Part shown: positions 28,763 to 37,591 of the stretch, piece by piece
How the letters are laid out: every line of letters starts with the position of its first letter
Position numbering within the stretch: the stretch's first letter is position 1
Assembly (NCBI RefSeq): GCF_902499115.1
Contig: NZ_CABVPN010000002.1
Coordinates: forward strand, 248,001 to 312,000
From: Burkholderia diffusa
GTDB taxonomy: Bacteria > Pseudomonadota > Gammaproteobacteria > Burkholderiales > Burkholderiaceae
Reading direction: 5' to 3'
Length of the DNA: 64,000 bases
Notes under the pieces: generated by a model
Told to the model about the DNA's origin: nothing
Database searches by the model: none
Seen by the model: the letters and a program-made list of their open reading frames with translations, nothing else
Translations under genes and position numbers: made by a program

Positions 28763-29701
28763 CTACGCCGCCGCGCTTTCCCGCGCGACACGCACCTCGT
28801 ACGCCTTCAGGTGGTTGTGCGCGATCCGCAGCAACGACAACGCATCCGCCGCCCGCGGGTCACGGCGGGCAAGCAGGTCGCCGATCACGTGATCGGCTTC
28901 GACCCGTGCGCGGTTTTCGACGTCGCGCAGCATCGATGCGGTCAGCGGCGACGGCGTCAGCACCATCCGCTGCATCCGCTCGACCGCGGCGGGATCGGGC
29001 CTGTAACCGTTATGCGCGGCGATCGCGCTGCATTCGTCGAGCATCGTCTCGAGCAGGCGGCGGCCGTCCGGCGCGGCGAGAATGTCGCCGACCGAACCGC
29101 GAAACAGCGACGTGCTCGCCGCGAGCGTCGCGAGGAACACCCACTTGTCCCACATCCGCGCGGCGATGTCGTCGCTGAGCGTCGCATCGAAACCCGCGCC
29201 GCCGAGCACCTCGGCCACCGCGCGCACGCGCGCCGATTCGCCGCCAGCGAGTTCGCCGAACGACAGCCCCGCCGTGTCGTTCAGGTGCACGATCCGCTGC
29301 TCGCGATCGAGCGTCGCCGCGATCACGCACAGGCCGCCGAGCACCTGCGCGGCATCGAACCGGTCGCGCAGCACGTCGAGATGGCGCATCCCGTTGAGCA
29401 TCGGCAGGATCAGCGTCGTCGGCCCGACGAAGGGCGCGAACGATGCGATCGCATCGTCGAGGCTGTACGCCTTGCAGCTCAACAGCACCAGGTCGAACGG
29501 CGCGGCCGCGTCGCTCGCGCGCAGCGTCTGCACGTTCGCGAGCGTCAGGTCGCCGCGCGGGCTGCGAATCAGCAGCCCGTCGCGCGCGAGCGCGGCCGCT
29601 CGGCCGTCGCGCACCAGGAACGTCACATCGCGCCCCGCCGCCGCGAGCCGGCCGCCGAAGTATCCGCCGACCGCGCCGGCCCCCACCACCAGAATTCGCA
29701 T
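28763..29701 (-). CDS. 2-dehydropantoate 2-reductase (ApbA/PanE family)
   Basis: A 312-residue protein with the NADP motif GAGAVGGYFGGRL (residues 7-19), the SCKAYSL segment carrying the catalytic Lys (near 76), and the C-terminal HNGYRPD / DHVIGD helices. It may reduce ketopantoate to pantoate for coenzyme A synthesis, but many paralogues of unknown substrate exist and no pantothenate gene is adjacent. Upstream lies a divergent chemoreceptor. Confidence 0.83.
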   Translation of the reverse strand: MRILVVGAGAVGGYFGGRLAAAGRDVTFLVRDGRAAALARDGLLIRSPRGDLTLANVQTLRASDAAAPFDLVLLSCKAYSLDDAIASFAPFVGPTTLILPMLNGMRHLDVLRDRFDAAQVLGGLCVIAATLDREQRIVHLNDTAGLSFGELAGGESARVRAVAEVLGGAGFDATLSDDIAARMWDKWVFLATLAASTSLFRGSVGDILAAPDGRRLLETMLDECSAIAAHNGYRPDPAAVERMQRMVLTPSPLTASMLRDVENRARVEADHVIGDLLARRDPRAADALSLLRIAHNHLKAYEVRVARESAAA

Positions 29702-29898
29702 CGTTGCCTCCTTTCGGGTTCGTTCGACGCCGCCGCCGTTCGCCCGACCGTCGGGGCACGACGCGCAGCCGCCATCGCCCGACAGTATAGCGACGACGAG
29801 TATGTATATGCATAGATACCCGTACCGCGCGCGACGGTATCGCGCCGCTGCCGTTTCTAAGGGATTTCCCGCCTACGGCAACGTCCGCTTCATGCCGT

Positions 29899-29925
29899 CA
29901 AAGAATTATCCCGTCACGCCGTTCC
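29899..29925 (+). promoter_or_regulatory. Sigma-28 (FliA)-like promoter of the chemoreceptor gene
   Basis: CAAAGAAT, an 11-base spacer and GCCGTTCC align with the FliA consensus TAAAGTTT-N11-GCCGATAA at 5 of 8 positions in each box. The site ends about 35 bases before the start codon. Chemoreceptor genes are often FliA-dependent, so the position is sensible; the match is only fair. Confidence 0.35.
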
Positions 29926-29959
29926 GGCGCGCTTGTTCGACCGACCGACCTCACTACCC

Positions 29960-31513
29960 ATGCGCACCCTTTCCCTGAACCAGAAACTCGCCTCGATGAT
30001 CGTCATCCTGTGGCTCGGCCTGCTCGTGATCGCCGGCGTCGGCGCGTGGCAGACGCGCGCATCGATGATCACGGACCGCCGCGACCAGCTTGCGTCGCTG
30101 GTCGCGCAGGCGACGAACGTCGCCGACCACTACTACAAGCTGTCGCAACAGAACGCATTGCCGGAAGCGGACGCGAAGCAGAAGGCGCTCGAGGCGATCG
30201 CCGCGATGCGCTACGGCACCGACGGCTACGTCTCGATCAACGATTCGAAGCCGGCGATCGTGATGCATCCGATCAAGACCGAGCTCAACGGCAAGGACGT
30301 GTCGAATTTCACGGATCCGAACGGCAAGCACCTGTTCGTCGAGATCGTGAAGGCCGGCAACGTGGAGGGCGGCAAGGGATTCGTCGAATATCTGTGGCCG
30401 AAGCCGGGTGCCGACAAGCCGCAGGACAAGACCAGCGCGGTGCAGCGCTTCGCGCCGTGGGACTGGTATCTCGTGACGGGCATGTACACGGACGACGTGC
30501 GTTCGGCCGTGCTCGCGAGCGTCGGCCGCTGGCTCGCGATAACGGCCGTGCTCGGCGCGATCTCGACCGCCGTGATGGTGGTCGTGCTGAAAAGCGTGCG
30601 CGCGAACCTCGGCGGCGAGCTCGAAGTGGCGCTCGACGCCGCGCAGCGCATCGCACAGGGCGACCTGACCGGGCGCGTGAGCGTGAAGCACGACGACCGC
30701 GGCAGCCTGCTGCATGCACTGCATACGATGCAGAGCGGGCTGATCGACATGGTGTCGCGCGTGCGCGCGGGCACGGAGAACATCAACGTCGGCGCGAGCG
30801 AGATCGCGTCGGGCAACACCGATCTGTCGCAGCGCACCGAGGAACAGGCGGCCGCGCTCGTGCAGACCGCATCGAGCATGGACCAGATGACCGCGAACGT
30901 GAAGCAGAACGCGGACAGCGCCGCCCAGGCCGCGACGCTCGCGGGCCAGGCCGCGCAGGTCGCGACGCGCGGCAGCGAGGTGGTCGACGATGTGGTGCGC
31001 ACGATGAACGAGATCACCGACCGCTCGCACAAGATCGGCGACATCATCGGCGTGATCGACGGGATCGCGTTCCAGACCAACATCCTCGCGCTGAACGCGG
31101 CCGTCGAAGCGGCGCGCGCGGGCGAACAGGGCCGCGGCTTCGCGGTGGTCGCGGCCGAGGTGCGCTCCCTCGCGCAACGCTCGGCGACGGCAGCGAAGGA
31201 GATCAAGTCACTGATCGTGTCGTCGAACGAAACCGTCGAGCACGGCGCGTCGCTCGTCACGCACGCGGGCGAGACGATGGCCGAGATCGTGCAGTCGGTG
31301 CGGCGCGTGAACGAGATCCTCGACGAGATCAGCCATGCGTCGCGCGAGCAGAGCGCGGGGATCGAGCAGGTCAACCGCGCGGTGGGCGAGATGGATCAGG
31401 TCACGCAGCAGAACGCGGCACTCGTCGAGCAAGCCGCGGCCGCCGCGCATTCGCTGCGCGACCAGGCCGAAGCGCTGCGCGACGCCGTCACGCGATTCGC
31501 GTTGCCGGCCTGA
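29960..31513 (+). CDS. Methyl-accepting chemotaxis protein with Cache sensor
   Basis: A 517-residue receptor. A transmembrane helix (about residues 11-30) is followed by a periplasmic single-Cache domain (about 35-185; YGTDGYVSINDSKPAIVMHP), a second helix (about 192-212), a HAMP region and a long signalling coiled coil. The hairpin tip IIGVIDGIAFQTNILALNAAVEAARAGEQGRGFAVVA is the CheW/CheA-binding tip. The short C-terminus lacks a CheR-tethering pentapeptide. The ATG at 29960 precedes the first helix with the expected basic start. Confidence 0.9.
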   Translation: MRTLSLNQKLASMIVILWLGLLVIAGVGAWQTRASMITDRRDQLASLVAQATNVADHYYKLSQQNALPEADAKQKALEAIAAMRYGTDGYVSINDSKPAIVMHPIKTELNGKDVSNFTDPNGKHLFVEIVKAGNVEGGKGFVEYLWPKPGADKPQDKTSAVQRFAPWDWYLVTGMYTDDVRSAVLASVGRWLAITAVLGAISTAVMVVVLKSVRANLGGELEVALDAAQRIAQGDLTGRVSVKHDDRGSLLHALHTMQSGLIDMVSRVRAGTENINVGASEIASGNTDLSQRTEEQAAALVQTASSMDQMTANVKQNADSAAQAATLAGQAAQVATRGSEVVDDVVRTMNEITDRSHKIGDIIGVIDGIAFQTNILALNAAVEAARAGEQGRGFAVVAAEVRSLAQRSATAAKEIKSLIVSSNETVEHGASLVTHAGETMAEIVQSVRRVNEILDEISHASREQSAGIEQVNRAVGEMDQVTQQNAALVEQAAAAAHSLRDQAEALRDAVTRFALPA

Positions 31514-31636
31514 CGTCGCTCCATCCGTCGGCATCCCGCCGGATTCCGACGGATTTCGCCTGACCGGCCGGCAATGCGCGGCCGGCCCCTGCACGACCCA
31601 GGCCCCTCTCGCGCTGCTTGCGCGCTTCGTCCACGC

Positions 31637-32314
31637 TTACCCCGCTCCGCCCGGCCGGCTCATGGCCTTGACACCGCCGAACCCGATCCCGGCCGCCCGC
31701 TGGACCAGTTCGATGTCGTTGGTCACGCCGAGTTTCTTCATCGCGCTGATCTTCTGCGCGCTGACGGTCTGCTTGCCCTTGTTCAACCGCTGCGCGATCG
31801 TCTTGATCGGCAGGCCGGCCAGATAAAGGCGCATCACCTCGATCTCGCGCGTCGACAGTTTCACCGGCGCCTGTTCGTGCTCGGCGACCGCATCGAGCGC
31901 GCGCCGGACGAGCGGCGACTGATAGCGCCCGCCGCTGTAGCTCGAATGGATCGCGGTGACGATGTGACCGACTTCGTCGAACTTGCTGACGAGGCTCGTG
32001 CCGCCTTTCGCGAGAATCGAGCGGAAGATCACCGGATTCTCGTTCCCGACGAGCGCGACGACTCCGACGTTCGGGCGCGTGCTGTGCAGCCAGTCGAACA
32101 GTGCGAGACCGTCCAGCTGCACGTCGCCGCGAATCGGATAGTCGACCAGCACGATGTCGCAGTCGAGGCGGCCGAGCACCTCGATCAGATCGCCCGGGGT
32201 CCGGGAGACGCCGACGAGATCGATTGCGCACGCGTCGCCTGCAATGTGCTCCATGCCAGCGAGCGTCAGCGGCGAGTCGTACGCGAAAACAGTGCGAATT
32301 CTGAATTTCCCCAT
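31637..32314 (-). CDS. LuxR/NarL-type response regulator (RcsB-like)
   Basis: A 225-residue protein: a receiver-like domain (residues 1-125) with the probable phospho-acceptor Asp in CDIVLVDYPI (near residue 54) and a C-terminal LuxR helix-turn-helix (LSTREIEVMRLYLAGLPIKTIAQRLNKGKQTVSAQK). No sensor kinase is adjacent. The ATG at 32314 begins the receiver; an earlier in-frame ATG at 32377 has no ribosome site and adds 21 low-quality residues. Confidence 0.83.
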   Translation of the reverse strand: MGKFRIRTVFAYDSPLTLAGMEHIAGDACAIDLVGVSRTPGDLIEVLGRLDCDIVLVDYPIRGDVQLDGLALFDWLHSTRPNVGVVALVGNENPVIFRSILAKGGTSLVSKFDEVGHIVTAIHSSYSGGRYQSPLVRRALDAVAEHEQAPVKLSTREIEVMRLYLAGLPIKTIAQRLNKGKQTVSAQKISAMKKLGVTNDIELVQRAAGIGFGGVKAMSRPGGAG

Positions 32315-32386
32315 GCGCAGTTCCAGAAGGTTCGCCGGGCCGCACGACGCGGAATGCGTGCGCGGCCGGATCGGCATTGAATCGAC

Positions 32387-32410
32387 GTTCAGGATATTTT
32401 TATCCCGAAC
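32387..32410. promoter_or_regulatory. Operator-like inverted repeat upstream of the LuxR-type regulator
   Basis: GTTCAGGATA-TTTT-TATCCCGAAC is a 10-bp dyad with one mismatch, centred about 85 bases upstream of the regulator start, in an otherwise GC-rich gap shared with a divergent gene. Its dyad form suits binding by a dimeric regulator, perhaps the regulator itself. The rest of the 373-base gap holds nothing else I can name. Confidence 0.45.
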
Positions 32411-32687
32411 ATCATTCTAGGCAGCAACGCGCGGCCGGGATATGGGGCGCCGTCTGAATTGATCCGTGCAGGCGTGATACGAGTTTGATATCGGCGCCGG
32501 TCGGCTCGTCCGGCGGCAGCCGGGGTCGGCCGGACGGCCGACGTTGCGGGTCGCGCGGGCCGCACGGACGGCCCGCGGGGTAAAATTGCGGCCTTTGCTT
32601 GCCACTCCGGGCGACCGGCCAGGGGCAGCGCGCCATTGCCGGCCGCGCCCGCCCGTTCGCCGGCTACCCGTACTCCCCGCTTCCCCC

Positions 32688-33179
32688 ATGACCGAATCCG
32701 ATCTGCAACCCGACGACACCACCATCCACGAAGACGGCCTCTGGCGCGACAACGGCTGGACGGCCCGCATCATCAAGAACGAGGACGACGACGGCTGGGC
32801 CGTCGAGATGATCAAGGACGGCGAAGCCGAGCCCGCGCTCGTCGGCCCGTGGACGATGGGTCGCGACAAGAAGAATCCGAAGCCGATGGATGCGAATGCG
32901 TTCCGCACGCTGGTGAAGACCGCGACCGAGGTGCTGATGCGACACGAGCAGCAACGCCGTGCGATGCTCCACAAGGAAGTGACGGTGCAGGACGACGCCG
33001 GACAGGATGTGTCGGTCACGCTCGACATCGTGCCGGACGAGTTCGAGCCGTATGCGCAACTGAAGGCGTTCGACCCGTACGGCGAGCTGCTGGCCGACGC
33101 GAAGGTTTCCGCCGGGTTCAAGCTCAACAAGGCCAGTGCCGCGCGCTGGGTCGAATCGGGCTTCGAACGGCCGGCCTGA
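32688..33179 (+). CDS. Conserved protein of unknown function
   Basis: A 163-residue soluble, acidic protein beginning MTESDLQPDDTTIHEDGLWRD. There is no signal or membrane segment and I recognise no domain. The N-terminal 65 residues (NGWTARIIKNEDDDGWAVEMIKDGE..VGPWTMGRDKKNPKPMD) are followed by a helical stretch and a beta-rich C-terminus. The ATG at 32688 is chosen; the longer frame from 32544 overlaps likely promoter sequence. Confidence 0.6.
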   Translation: MTESDLQPDDTTIHEDGLWRDNGWTARIIKNEDDDGWAVEMIKDGEAEPALVGPWTMGRDKKNPKPMDANAFRTLVKTATEVLMRHEQQRRAMLHKEVTVQDDAGQDVSVTLDIVPDEFEPYAQLKAFDPYGELLADAKVSAGFKLNKASAARWVESGFERPA

Positions 33180-33193
33180 CGCCACGGGCCGGC

Positions 33194-33227
33194 GCCCGCG
33201 CGAGCCCGGGCCGCATGCCGCGCGGGC
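33194..33227. terminator. Hairpin between convergent genes
   Basis: A 9-bp GC-only stem (GCCCGCGCG / CGCGCGGGC) with a 16-base loop lies between the convergent unknown gene and the sigma-54 activator. It lacks a T-run on either strand, so termination by it would be weak or factor-dependent. Confidence 0.35.
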
Positions 33228-33237
33228 GCAACCGGCA

Positions 33238-34659
33238 TCAGCCGTGCAGGCCGTGCGCGGTCATCAGGCGGTACAGCGTCGCGCGCGAGACGCCGAGTTC
33301 CGCCGCGACGTCGGCATGCTGGCGCCGATGCCGCAACAGCGTTTCCTCGATCGTGCGCCGCTCGGCCTGGCGGCGCGATTCCATGAGCGTCGGCGGCCGG
33401 TGCGACGTGTACTGGCTCAGTTCGAGATCGACGGCCGAGATCAGCGGGCCATTCGTCATCACGACCGCGAAGCGGATCCGGTTGATCAGTTCGCGCACGT
33501 TGCCGGGCCATGCATAGTCGTGGATCGCCTCGATCGCGCACGGCATGAAGCCGCGAATCCGGTGCGCGCTGTCGCCGCGATAGCGCCGCAATATGTGGTC
33601 GGCAAGCAGCATGATGTCGCGGCCACGCGCGCGCAGCGGCGGCTCGTCGATACGCAACACGCACAGCCGGTAGTACAGGTCCGCACGGAACCGGCCCGCG
33701 CGCATCGCGGCCTCGAGATCGACGTGGGTCGCGGACACAATCCGCACATCCACCGGAATCGACGCATGCCCGCCGAGCCGCTCGATCTTGCCCTCCTGCA
33801 GGAACCGCAGCAGGCTCGCCTGGCTCTCGAACGGCATGTCGCCGATTTCATCGAGGAACAGCGTGCCGCCATGCGCGGACTCGATGCGGCCGATCTTGCG
33901 CTGATGCGCGCCGGTGAACGCGCCGCGTTCATGGCCGAACAGCTCGGCCTGCAGCAGCGTCGCCGGAATCGCCGCGCAATTCACGGCGACGAACGGCGCG
34001 TCGGCGCGCGACGAATGCCGGTGGATCGCCGACGCCGTCAACTCCTTGCCGGTGCCGGATTCGCCGGCGATGAACACGGTGGCCTCGGTGTTCGCGACCT
34101 TGCGGATCGTCGCGAACAGACGGCGCATCGCGTCGCACGCGCCGATCATCGTACCGCCGGGCGGCGCGGCATCGGCGGCCGGATCGCCTTCCTCCAGTTT
34201 CAGCATCCCGTACGCATGGCCGACGAGATAACCGATCGTCGTATAGGCCGTCGCATTGCGCACGTAGCCGAAGCAGCACTGGCGGATCAGGCGCGCGATG
34301 GTGGCATCGCGCAGTCGCTCGTCGTCGGCGAGCGCGACCCAGCCGATCCGCGGATCGCGCAGCAGCGCCTCGAACGACGCGACGTCGGGCGACGCGAAGT
34401 CGTCGAAATCGACGATGCCCGCATGCAGGCGGTTCGCCTTCACGAGATTGAGTGCGTCCGCAACGGATTTCGCGCGCCACATGTCCCAGCCGCGCGACGC
34501 GAGACAGTCGACGAGCCCCGCATCGGGACGCTGCGACAGATACACGAGCGGGCGTGACTGCACGCTATGGAGACGCGGGACCGCGACGAACTGTGGCGTG
34601 CACGGGGCCCGTTCATCCTCCAGCGGGCCTGACAGTCTGATTGGGCAGCATTGGTTCAC
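33238..34659 (-). CDS. Sigma-54-dependent activator with VpsR-like receiver domain
   Basis: A 473-residue enhancer-binding protein. The N-terminal 160 residues resemble the degenerate receiver of VpsR (RPLVYLSQRP, HAGIVDFDDF). The AAA+ domain has Walker A GESGTGKE at 199-206 and the sigma-54 contact loop GAFTGA at 246-251; a Fis-type HTH closes the protein (HADVAAELGVSRATLYRLM). VpsR relatives bind cyclic di-GMP and control exopolysaccharide or biofilm genes. I chose the GTG at 34659; the frame upstream is not protein-like. It follows five genes for exported proteins on the same strand and is their most likely activator. Confidence 0.83.
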   Translation of the reverse strand: MNQCCPIRLSGPLEDERAPCTPQFVAVPRLHSVQSRPLVYLSQRPDAGLVDCLASRGWDMWRAKSVADALNLVKANRLHAGIVDFDDFASPDVASFEALLRDPRIGWVALADDERLRDATIARLIRQCCFGYVRNATAYTTIGYLVGHAYGMLKLEEGDPAADAAPPGGTMIGACDAMRRLFATIRKVANTEATVFIAGESGTGKELTASAIHRHSSRADAPFVAVNCAAIPATLLQAELFGHERGAFTGAHQRKIGRIESAHGGTLFLDEIGDMPFESQASLLRFLQEGKIERLGGHASIPVDVRIVSATHVDLEAAMRAGRFRADLYYRLCVLRIDEPPLRARGRDIMLLADHILRRYRGDSAHRIRGFMPCAIEAIHDYAWPGNVRELINRIRFAVVMTNGPLISAVDLELSQYTSHRPPTLMESRRQAERRTIEETLLRHRRQHADVAAELGVSRATLYRLMTAHGLHG

Positions 34660-34771
34660 GATGGCCTCGCCGCATGGGGTTGTCTGGCGGAATGGACGGC
34701 GCGAAACGGTGCGCGGCAGGCCGCCCTGCCCACGCGCGACGCTGCCGGCATGTCCGCTCGGGAAAGTTTCG

Positions 34772-35356
34772 TCATCGGCAGAACACGACACGCTGCAGGT
34801 AGATCTGCGGTTCGACGACGGGCCGCGCGGTCTGGTTGAGATCCTCGCGATAAGCACGGTAGGTCTTGCCGTTCACCGTCACTTCCGTCGCAGTCGCCGT
34901 CTCGATCGTGTTCAGCCCTTTGCGCTGCCAGTCGCTGACCCGCGCCGACGCGGACACGCTCGACTCGCCGGCGATCTTCTGCGTGATCGCGCTGCTGTCG
35001 CTCCACGGCTGCGTCTGCATGTCCTCCGCGTGCTGCATCGCGCCGATCGTCTTGCCGGTCGGCGTCGGCCCGGTCTGCGCTTCGAACGGCGCGCCACGAC
35101 CGTACACCGGCGATTGCCACGACGGTGCGTGTCCTTCCGCCGGCATCATGTAGATCATCTGCGGATCGCCGACCATCATCATCGGCACGCATGCCGTGTT
35201 GTCCGAGCGGCCGAGCGTCGTCAGCGCCTGCTGGACGCTCGCGGCATTCGCGAGGGTCTGCTCGCTCAGGATGACAAAGACCGCAGGGTTCTGGAAAACC
35301 GACTGCGCGGCGGCTTGTGTGCCGACCAGCATCAGCGCGACCAAAAAGATCCTCAT
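34772..35356 (-). CDS. Exported protein of unknown function
   Basis: A 194-residue protein with a signal peptide (MRIFLVALMLVGTQAAA, cleavage near residue 18). The mature part has one Cys mid-chain (NTACVPMMMVGDP) and one near the end (VVFCR), which could form a disulfide. It is last of five exported-protein genes and precedes the VpsR-type activator by 112 bases. I recognise no family. A start with GGAGG-like sequence (AAGGAGGCC) lies just upstream. Confidence 0.6.
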   Translation of the reverse strand: MRIFLVALMLVGTQAAAQSVFQNPAVFVILSEQTLANAASVQQALTTLGRSDNTACVPMMMVGDPQMIYMMPAEGHAPSWQSPVYGRGAPFEAQTGPTPTGKTIGAMQHAEDMQTQPWSDSSAITQKIAGESSVSASARVSDWQRKGLNTIETATATEVTVNGKTYRAYREDLNQTARPVVEPQIYLQRVVFCR

Positions 35357-35464
35357 GATTGAGGCCTCCTTGTACCCTCGTCAGGCAAAAAGAGGTGTTG
35401 ACCTCGGGGAGGGACCAACACCCGTCAAACTTGCGACCTGCGTCGCGCCGCGGATCCCGGCGGT

Positions 35465-35496
35465 GCCCGTGCGATCGGCATGCCGGTCGCACGGGC
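35465..35496 (-). repeat. 32-base near-perfect hairpin between two exported-protein genes
   Basis: GCCCGTGCGA...TCGCACGGGC flank an inner CGGCATGCCG palindrome, giving an almost continuous stem. It follows the stop of the large Ala/Pro-rich gene and lies 108 bases before the next start. There is no T-run, so it may be an mRNA-stabilising or attenuating element rather than a strict terminator. Confidence 0.5.
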
Positions 35497-35511
35497 GCCC
35501 TGTCCGCATGA

Positions 35512-37188
35512 TTACGACGACGTGCTCGTCGAGATGACGGTCGGCGCCGGCATCATCGGCGCGGCCGGGGCGGCCTGCTGGTCAACCGTGGCCGGCGCCG
35601 GATCGGATGCGGCCGGCATGTCGGCGGACGGTGCGGGCGCGGCAGCGGATTCGACGGCTTCCGTCGCCTTCGCGTCGGCGGCCGGCGTGTCGGCAACCGC
35701 AGCCGCTGCGGCGGGCTCCGCGGCTTCCGGCGCAGGTGCTTCGGCTGCCGCCTGCGTGGCCGGTTCGGCAGCCTTCGCATCGATCGCGGGCGCGGCCATT
35801 GCAGCGTCCTGGGTCCGCGGTGCGGCGTCGGTCGCGGCCGGTCCGGATTGCGCGATATCCGGCGTCTCCGTGACGGCGGCCGGCGCTGCCGCGGCTTGCG
35901 CGGCGGTGTCGGTTGCAGCCGGTGCAGGTTCCGGTGCCTTGTCGGCGACCGCCGGCGCGGGTTGTTCCGGCGCCTTCGTATCGACCGCAGGCGCCGCCGT
36001 AGCTTGCGCCATGGTGTTGGTTGCAGCCGGCGCGGGTGCCGAGGCCTTGCTGGCAACCACCGGCACGGGTTCCTTCGCCTTCGTGTCGACCGCAGGCGCC
36101 GCCGCGGCTTGCGCCGTGGTGCCGGTCGAGGCCGGCGTGAGTTCCGGAGCCTTGTCGGCAACCGCCGGCGCCGCAACGATGGCCGCAGCCGGCACCGCGC
36201 TCACCGCGGCCGGTGCTGCCGCAGGCGCGGCGCTCACTGCCGGTGCGGCCGCGGCAACCGGTGCGGCAACGGCGGCAGGCACGAGGGCAGCCGCTTGCGT
36301 CGCCTTCACGGCGGCCGCCTGTACTGCAGCAGGCACCGCGGTCGTCGCCGGCGCGGCGATCGACGGCGCGGGCACCGGCGCCGGGATCGGCGCCGCCTGG
36401 ACCGCGGTCGTCGCCACCGGGCGCGTCTGCACGGGCGCGGCGGCATCGAGCGGCGGCAGGCCCATGCGGTTGCGCACGAGCGGATCGCGATACTTCACGT
36501 CGTCGGCCACGGTCGCTTCGGCGGAGGGCGCGACGTTCGAGCGCGCAAGCGGCGCGGTCGTGCCCGGGCACAGGTGCCCGGTCGCTTCCACCGCGCGCCG
36601 GTTCGCGTCGCTCTGGCAAAGCAGCGCGAGCGCGACGTCGGTCAGCCCCATCGCGCGGAATTCACGCGCGTCGAGACGACGCACGCATGCCTGGTCGACC
36701 AAGGTCGTGCCGCCCGTCGCGCCGAAGCCCGGAAACGACACGCCGACGCTCACCGAGCCCATGCAGGTATCGGACAGCGTGGTCGTGAGACCTGGCGCCT
36801 GGATCGCCGGGTTCGTCTTGATCGTCTGGGTGCCCGAGTAGTTGACGTTTTCCGCCGCCTGGGTGTTGTACGGGCTGGTGCCGGGCGAGCCGGCCGCGAG
36901 CGAGCTCGTGCTCTGCGGCGTCACGTTCGAGCCGCCACTCGTGGAAGACGGCAAGTTCAAGTTCACCTGCACGCTCGAATTGCCGCTGCTCCGAACGCCG
37001 CTGCTGCTCGTGGCATTGCCGCCGGTCGTGTTGTTCGTGTTCATGCTCGCGCCGCCGCCAAGGCTGACTGCCGTCGACGACGTCGAGGACTGCGCGCTTG
37101 AAGTCGAATCGGCGGTCTGCGCTTGGGCACCGATCGTGGCCATCGCGAACATTGCCGCACATGCCACCCTGATCTTGTTGCTGTTCAT
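35512..37188 (-). CDS. Large exported Ala/Pro-rich protein with Cys-containing core
   Basis: A 558-residue protein with a signal peptide (cleavage near AQA-Q, residue 23). Residues 24-110 are Ser/Thr/Asn/Gly-rich. Residues 110-215 form the only globular-looking part, with four Cys (SDTCMGS, DQACVRRL, ALLCQSD, GHLCPG). From about 240 to the end it is Ala/Pro-rich low complexity with at least five imperfect copies of an APAVxxKAxEP unit. The central CMGS...ARE...CQ pattern reminds me of short phage-encoded exported proteins, an unverified impression. Start at 37188 gives the signal peptide. Function unknown; surface stalk or wall-spanning role is a guess. Confidence 0.6.
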   Translation of the reverse strand: MNSNKIRVACAAMFAMATIGAQAQTADSTSSAQSSTSSTAVSLGGGASMNTNNTTGGNATSSSGVRSSGNSSVQVNLNLPSSTSGGSNVTPQSTSSLAAGSPGTSPYNTQAAENVNYSGTQTIKTNPAIQAPGLTTTLSDTCMGSVSVGVSFPGFGATGGTTLVDQACVRRLDAREFRAMGLTDVALALLCQSDANRRAVEATGHLCPGTTAPLARSNVAPSAEATVADDVKYRDPLVRNRMGLPPLDAAAPVQTRPVATTAVQAAPIPAPVPAPSIAAPATTAVPAAVQAAAVKATQAAALVPAAVAAPVAAAAPAVSAAPAAAPAAVSAVPAAAIVAAPAVADKAPELTPASTGTTAQAAAAPAVDTKAKEPVPVVASKASAPAPAATNTMAQATAAPAVDTKAPEQPAPAVADKAPEPAPAATDTAAQAAAAPAAVTETPDIAQSGPAATDAAPRTQDAAMAAPAIDAKAAEPATQAAAEAPAPEAAEPAAAAAVADTPAADAKATEAVESAAAPAPSADMPAASDPAPATVDQQAAPAAPMMPAPTVISTSTSS

Positions 37189-37232
37189 TTCAATCTCCGG
37201 ACGTGGTTTGACCTCCCACCCAGGCAACCGTA

Positions 37233-37514
37233 TTAATTCCCCTGAATTCCTTCAGCTTTGCCTGCTTCCCCGAACTGCTTCCAGCCGCTGCCCAGCTGGG
37301 ACCATGAACCGCCCGACATGCCCGGCCATTGCGGGGCCGCCGATGCACCGATGGCGCTGCCCGACGAAAGCGTGTGTTGTTGTGACGGTTTGGTTGTCTG
37401 GTCAGGATTGCTTGACGTTTGCACATTCGATTGCACGTCGTCGGCAGCACGGTCAGCGCCATACGCCGTCAGAGACGCGAGCATCAGAGCGGCGGCAATC
37501 AGTTTCTGCTTCAT
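37233..37514 (-). CDS. Small exported protein of unknown function
   Basis: A 93-residue protein with a clear signal peptide (MKQKLIAAALMLASLTAYG-AD). The mature 74 residues are Gln/Ser/Gly-rich with several Trp (PQWPGMSGGSWSQLGSGWKQFG). The start is preceded by TAAGGAGT. It lies third of five consecutive exported-protein genes. Confidence 0.6.
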   Translation of the reverse strand: MKQKLIAAALMLASLTAYGADRAADDVQSNVQTSSNPDQTTKPSQQHTLSSGSAIGASAAPQWPGMSGGSWSQLGSGWKQFGEAGKAEGIQGN

Positions 37515-37591
37515 GCCAACTCCTTACGGTGACAACAAGGCGAGGAAAGAGAGACCAGCGTCGTTGGGAAGCTGGCCCCCCGACACGCGAA

